Part shown: positions 60,429 through 64,000 of the stretch, piece by piece
Position numbering within the stretch: position 1 is the stretch's first letter
How the letters are laid out: each line of letters begins with the position of its first letter
Origin: Bradyrhizobium manausense
Lineage (GTDB): Bacteria; Pseudomonadota; Alphaproteobacteria; Rhizobiales; Xanthobacteraceae
Reading direction: 5' to 3'
Assembly (NCBI RefSeq): GCF_018131105.1
Contig: NZ_JAFCJI010000001.1
Span: forward strand, 496,001-560,000
Length of the DNA: 64,000 nt
Made by a program: the position numbers and the translations under genes
The notes under the pieces: model-generated
What the model was told of the DNA's origin: nothing
The model's input: only the letters and a program-made list of their open reading frames with translations
The model's database searches: none

Positions 60429-61334
60429 CTATCCCTCCGAAGGATCGAGCATTTCGCCGACCTTGCGAACGGCGACATTGATCGACATGCCGACATAGTC
60501 GCCGGAATCGCCGAACCATGAGCCGGCCAGCGGCACGGCCTGGCCCGGATGTCGCGCGATGGCCACCGGGATGAGATCGAAACCGGCGTTGAGACTGTTG
60601 GTCGGATCATAGTCGAGCCAGCCGGCGCCGGGGAGGAACACCTGCACCCATGCGTGAGTCGAGCCAGAGCCCGTCATGCCCACCGCGCCGCCATCAAGCG
60701 TGGCGTCGTAGAGATAGCCGCTTACGAACCGGGCCGCGAAGCCGAGCCGGCGCAGCGTCTCGATCATCAACCAGGCGAAGTCCCGACAGGTCCCCGATTT
60801 GGTTCGCAGCGTTTCGCCCGGCGACTGCGTGCCTTCCGTATCCCTGCTGCGATATTTGAACTCGCTGCGAAACTGCGCCAGCATTCGGCGCAGCACGTCG
60901 GCGGTCTGGTCCTGATCGCCCGCAACAAAGCTCTTGGTCCATGTTGCATGAGTCCCGTCGAGGTCGTCGGTATGCGGACGCAGGTAGCCGGAAAGGTCAG
61001 TCCACTCGTCCGGTGTGTACTGCACGGGGACGATCTCAGCTCGGGACTCCAGCGGAAAGGACTCCAGGCCCTTGATGCCGAAATACAGACCGCGAACCCT
61101 GAACGTGAATGTCAGCTCGCTGCCGGGCTCGGTGAAGTCCATCACCGTGACGGCATTGGAGCGGGAGTCGGTGACCCAATGCACCTTGGATGCCAGGTTG
61201 GTATGAGCGGACCAGCGTAGCAGCCGGGTCGAGGCGCCGCGCCGCGGAAGAAACATCGCCCGGTGCGTGCCGAACGTCACCGGCTTTGCATAGCGGTAGG
61301 TCGTCGTGTGGGTGATCTCGCCAATGATCGCCAT
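60429..61334 (-). CDS. Transglutaminase-like protease family protein
   Basis: The 301-residue protein has an N-terminal beta domain (about 1-130) and a transglutaminase-like core. Catalytic Cys183 is in KSGTCRDFAWLM, His227 in GSTHAWVQVF and the aspartate at 243 in WLDYDPTNSL. This is the bacterial cysteine-peptidase kind (MJ-type), without a signal peptide. The target is unknown. It overlaps no other gene. The channel gene starts 33 bases downstream, so the two are probably co-transcribed. Confidence 0.88.
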   Translation of the reverse strand: MAIIGEITHTTTYRYAKPVTFGTHRAMFLPRRGASTRLLRWSAHTNLASKVHWVTDSRSNAVTVMDFTEPGSELTFTFRVRGLYFGIKGLESFPLESRAEIVPVQYTPDEWTDLSGYLRPHTDDLDGTHATWTKSFVAGDQDQTADVLRRMLAQFRSEFKYRSRDTEGTQSPGETLRTKSGTCRDFAWLMIETLRRLGFAARFVSGYLYDATLDGGAVGMTGSGSTHAWVQVFLPGAGWLDYDPTNSLNAGFDLIPVAIARHPGQAVPLAGSWFGDSGDYVGMSINVAVRKVGEMLDPSEG

Positions 61335-61430
61335 GCAGTGCCCCGCGTCGAGGCCCCCGCATTGCGCCGCTGGCTGACAGGGTGCGCCTCGACAACGACG
61401 CCAGCATTCAATTCGCTCGTTTTTGCCGAT

Positions 61431-61444
61431 TTGATCTAGATCAA
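61431..61444. promoter_or_regulatory. Perfect FixK/FNR box
   Basis: TTGATCTAGATCAA fits TTGAT-N4-ATCAA exactly and is a complete palindrome. It lies 89 bases upstream of ATG 61533 and 97 bases from the divergent transglutaminase start. With activation at about -40 it could serve either gene under low oxygen. Confidence 0.75.
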
Positions 61445-61532
61445 CATGGCCCCGCGATCGTCCGGCTCACCTCAGGCGAGGACAGTTTCCTTCAGGCGTT
61501 GATGCGCGAATTGACCGATTGGAGCGATGGAC

Positions 61533-61796
61533 ATGGGTATCCTTTGGACGATCATCATCGGATTTATCGTTGGACTGGTCGCCAAGTTCATCATGCCCGG
61601 CGACAAGGCCGAGCCCAAAGGCTTCATTTTGACGACGGTTCTGGGAATTATCGGCGCGTTCGTTGCGACCTGGCTCGGCCAGGCCGTCGGATGGTATCGG
61701 TTCGGCGAAGGCGCGGGCTTCATCGGCAGTGTTGTCGGCGCGATCATCCTTCTGTTTGTGTACGGGCTTGTCCTCGGTCGCCAGGGGCGCGCTTGA
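61533..61796 (+). CDS. GlsB/YeaQ/YmgE-family membrane protein
   Basis: The 87-residue protein has three helices with conserved glycines and the FIMPGDKAEPKGFILTTVLGIIGAF segment (partly quoted), as in transglycosylase-associated/YeaQ proteins. These small stress membrane proteins have no proven activity. ATG 61533 is preferred because GGAG lies eight bases upstream; ATG 61527 would add two residues. Its last codons overlap the next gene by four bases. A perfect FixK/FNR box precedes it. Confidence 0.85.
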   Translation: MGILWTIIIGFIVGLVAKFIMPGDKAEPKGFILTTVLGIIGAFVATWLGQAVGWYRFGEGAGFIGSVVGAIILLFVYGLVLGRQGRA

Positions 61797-62206
61797 AGAT
61801 CGCGCTGCCACCTTTCGCGATGCTCGCGATCATCGCATCAGGGCCGTCGCGCGCCGCGACGCTCAGCAATGCCGAGGCAACGTTCCTCGACCAGCTCGTC
61901 ACCGCATCCGCGGTGCTCGAACAACGCTGCGTCGGCTACGAGGCCGATGGTGCGGGCGGCGTTCAACTCGGCGCCCGGCTGCTTGGCAGCCCCAATGCGG
62001 CGATGGCGATGATCGACGCCTATTCGGCGGCGATCAAGGCTCACGACGGAGAGAGCTATGATCCCGGCAAGTTTCGCCCCGAGGTATTCGAGGCGGCCAG
62101 CAAGACGGTCAAGCGCGTGCTGACGGATTTGATCAGAGATCCGAAAGGGGCCTGCGCCGACTATGGCGATGCCAGTGTCGATCGCGGCCTGCTGAGGCGA
62201 TACTGA
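61793..62206 (+). CDS. Small exported protein of unknown function
   Basis: A TTG at 61793 overlaps the previous stop (TTGA) and opens a 137-residue frame whose product begins MKIALPPFAMLAIIASGPSR, a probable signal peptide cut near SRAA. The mature part is helical with two cysteines (QRCVGYEADG and KGACADYGD) that could pair. AGGGGCGC provides a ribosome site. An ATG at 61820 is a fallback. I do not recognise a domain. The overlap means translation is coupled to the YeaQ-type gene. Confidence 0.65.
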   Translation: MKIALPPFAMLAIIASGPSRAATLSNAEATFLDQLVTASAVLEQRCVGYEADGAGGVQLGARLLGSPNAAMAMIDAYSAAIKAHDGESYDPGKFRPEVFEAASKTVKRVLTDLIRDPKGACADYGDASVDRGLLRRY

Positions 62207-62238
62207 CCGGCTTCGGGGCGCACGTCATCCAGATCCGC

Positions 62239-63216
62239 CTATAGACCGCGCCGGAGGTTCTCGGCAGCGCGCCTGAGGACCTCATGGAGCCATTCGTGCG
62301 AAGGATCGCCCTCGACGCGCTCGTGCCATAGCAGCCGCACCTCCAGCGGATTCGCGGAGTAAGGAAGCTCGTGCGTCGCAATCGGATAGTTTTGTTCCAG
62401 TACTTTCGCGAGCGGACGCGGGACGATGGCCGCAAGTTCGGAATCCTGAAGCAGCCCGGGGACGGCCAGAAAATGCGGCAATGACACCGCCATCCTCGGC
62501 GGCCGGTCGCTCTCGCCGAGCGCCCGTTCCAGCGCATCGCGGTCGTACATTTCCGAGCGTCGCGCCAGGCCCCGCTCCGAAATGAAGCCGCCGATCGCCC
62601 CCTCCTGTTCTCCACCGAAGGAGACGACCACCAGCGGCAGCCGCGCCAGCATCGCCTTGTCCAGCCTGCCCAGCTTGCGCTTCCTGCTGACGATCAGCAC
62701 GTCGTCATATTCGAACAGCAGCGACGTGCGGAAACGGCTCGGCGGCAGCGAGAAGACGCCGATCGCCACGTCAATGCGGCCGAGGTCGATCTGCTCCGCA
62801 AGGTCGATCCGGGTGACTGGCTTGATGGCCAGGTCGATGTGGGGCGCCTCGCGCCGGAAGATCTTCAGCAACGGCGAGGCCAGCACCATGGTGGTGAAGT
62901 CGTTGGCGGCCAGCGTGAACTGCTTGGTCGAAGTCGCAGGCGCAAAGGTCGGCAGTTCGACGGCAGCCTCGAGCGCGCGCAGCGCTTCGCGAACTTGAGG
63001 AGCCATCGTCAGGGCACGCGCCGTCGGTTGCATACCTGCGGCGGTGCGCACGAACAGTTCGTCTTCCAGCATCTCCCGAAGCCGGGCGAGCGAGTGGCTC
63101 ACGGCGGACTGGCTGAGCGCGACCTTCTGGCTGGCGCGCAATACGCTCCGTTCCTCCATCACGGCGTCGAACACCTTGAGCAGGTTCAGGTCCAGGGTCT
63201 TGAATGAAACCGACAC
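62239..63216 (-). CDS. LysR-family transcription regulator
   Basis: The product (about 325 residues) has the winged-helix domain in SFKTLDLNLLKVFDAVMEERSV and then ASQKVALSQSAVSHSLARLREML (both quoted in part), and a C-terminal effector domain of the NodD/SyrM-like side of the family. It is divergent from a periplasmic binding protein gene, with 216 bases between starts, and may control it. The start is taken at GTG 63214-63216; a TTG at 63252 is the longest option. Confidence 0.82.
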   Translation of the reverse strand: MSVSFKTLDLNLLKVFDAVMEERSVLRASQKVALSQSAVSHSLARLREMLEDELFVRTAAGMQPTARALTMAPQVREALRALEAAVELPTFAPATSTKQFTLAANDFTTMVLASPLLKIFRREAPHIDLAIKPVTRIDLAEQIDLGRIDVAIGVFSLPPSRFRTSLLFEYDDVLIVSRKRKLGRLDKAMLARLPLVVVSFGGEQEGAIGGFISERGLARRSEMYDRDALERALGESDRPPRMAVSLPHFLAVPGLLQDSELAAIVPRPLAKVLEQNYPIATHELPYSANPLEVRLLWHERVEGDPSHEWLHEVLRRAAENLRRGL

Positions 63217-63432
63217 GATGAGGATCCAGCTGTTGGTGACGGCATGCAGCAACGGAAATCATTAAAGCCGGGAACGCCGCAGATGCAACTGGCACAAGGC
63301 ATCGAACCAGGCTCCAGCGCTGCGCCCGGTGCAAACTGAAGGCGGTTCAAGATCACCCTGCAACAGTTTCACTTCCGCAAGCGAGCAATCCCGGCATTAT
63401 CCAATGGCCGTGTGTGCGGAGGAGCTGGCGAT

Positions 63433-64000
63433 CATGAAGTCGATGGCGACGATGGGGAAGGGCAAGACGGTCGTTGCGATGCTGGCATCGGTGATGCTGG
63501 CGACCGGGGCGACTGCCGGGGAGGGGCCGGTCAAGCTCGGGGTGCTGACCGACATGTCCTCGCTTTATGCGGACAATGGCGGGCAAGGGTCGGTTGTCGC
63601 GGCGCAAATGGCCGTCGATGATTTCGGGGGCAAGGTTTTGGGACGCCCTGTCCAGATCGTTGCCGGCGATCACCAGAACAAGCCTGACGTGGGATCGGTG
63701 ATCGCACGGCGATGGATCGAGAACGAAGGCGTGGAGGCTATTCTCGACGTTCCCAATTCCGCTGTCGCGCTCGCCGTGCAAGGCATTACCCGTGACAAGA
63801 AGAAGGTGTTTCTCGCCACCGGTGCCGCGACCTCGCGCCTGACCGGCGACGAATGTTCGATGACCGGCATCCACTGGACCTACGATACCTATGCCTTGTC
63901 GCAGGGCACAACCAAGGCCATCGCGCGCCTTGGTGCAAAGAGCTGGTTCTTCCTCTCCGCGGACTATTCGCTCGGCGCCCAGCTCGAAGCCGATAGCCGC
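63433..64000 (+). CDS. ABC importer substrate-binding protein (branched-chain amino acid type), N-terminal part
   Basis: ATG 63433 follows GGAGGAG. The frame is open to the window edge (189 codons visible). A signal peptide (about residues 1-34) precedes a family 6 binding-protein domain: VKLGVLTDMSSLYADNGGQG, quoted to its limit, then AAQMAVDDFGGKVLGRPVQIV, DHQNKPDVGSVIARRWIE, and VDVPNSAVALAVQ-like continuation. These import amino acids, amides or aromatic acids such as benzoates. It is cut at 64000, so the permease and ATPase genes lie outside. The divergent LysR gene is a candidate regulator. Confidence 0.88.

Noticed and set aside
1..64000. tRNA, rRNA, CRISPR array, insertion sequence, phage or integrase gene
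   Set aside because: I found no cloverleaf with a TTCGA-type loop, no spaced direct repeats and no transposase or integrase motifs on either strand.

Overview
This is a GC-rich, densely coded 64 kb stretch of an alphaproteobacterial chromosome, most likely Bradyrhizobium or a close relative. The clues are the gene families (narK-flp-nasC nitrate assimilation genes, a DUF1236 protein, an HWE histidine kinase), several copies of short palindromic intergenic repeats of the rhizobial kind, promoters that fit the EcfG general-stress sigma factor consensus, and one perfect FixK/FNR box. I see no rRNA, tRNA, CRISPR array, insertion sequence, phage gene or plasmid origin. This looks like core and metabolic accessory chromosome rather than a mobile island.

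Layout. 1-2.4 kb: the end of a TRAP transporter permease and an alkylsulfatase-like hydrolase. 2.5-13.6 kb: a carbohydrate and stress block. It holds a GT4 glycosyltransferase, an ABC exporter, an amylo-alpha-1,6-glucosidase, a PRC-barrel protein, an MFS carrier, a patatin, an MpaB-type oxygenase and glycogen synthase. The glycosyltransferase and the exporter diverge from an EcfG-type promoter region. 13.7-23.2 kb: a class III CoA-transferase, a complete Dpp-type peptide/nickel-family ABC importer (five genes), a zinc alcohol dehydrogenase, an isopropylmalate/tartrate dehydrogenase-like enzyme and an ASCH protein. 23.2-29.5 kb: a small exported protein, enoyl-CoA hydratase, an L,D-transpeptidase, a LysR-XRE regulator pair and CcdA.

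29.5-41.8 kb is the main catabolic accessory region. A MarR regulator, a gamma-resorcylate (2,6-dihydroxybenzoate) decarboxylase with every metal ligand in place, an aromatic acid/H+ symporter, a DoxX protein and a flavin monooxygenase form a compact divergent cluster. A hydroxyquinol/catechol-type intradiol dioxygenase lies 7 kb away. Together they suggest decarboxylation, hydroxylation and ring cleavage of gamma-resorcylate, with a single-component flavin hydroxylase where the described gra cluster has a two-component one. Between them lie a metallo-beta-lactamase-fold hydrolase, a mandelate-racemase-type dehydratase in an operon with an HWE sensor kinase, and a set of tiny secreted or membrane proteins around a second EcfG-type promoter.

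42.1-47.5 kb is a nitrate assimilation operon (NarK transporter, flavoprotein, molybdenum nitrate reductase). It lacks the haemoglobin gene bjgb found in the B. diazoefficiens operon and has a short palindrome in that gap. 47.7-57.5 kb: an SMP-30 lactonase-like protein, an aldo/keto reductase, an EamA transporter, a second zinc alcohol dehydrogenase, polyphosphate kinase 2, and an Lrp regulator divergent from a stand-alone AceE/MdeB-like E1 2-oxoacid dehydrogenase, followed by an aldehyde dehydrogenase. 57.6-64 kb: a lactonase divergent from uronate dehydrogenase (aldaric acid formation), a six-helix voltage-gated potassium channel with a zinc-ribbon tail, a transglutaminase, a FixK box in front of a YeaQ/GlsB-type membrane protein, a LysR regulator, and the start of a branched-chain amino acid-type binding protein cut by the window edge.

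All identifications come from reading the sequence and from family knowledge. No database search was run, and regulatory sites are pattern matches only.
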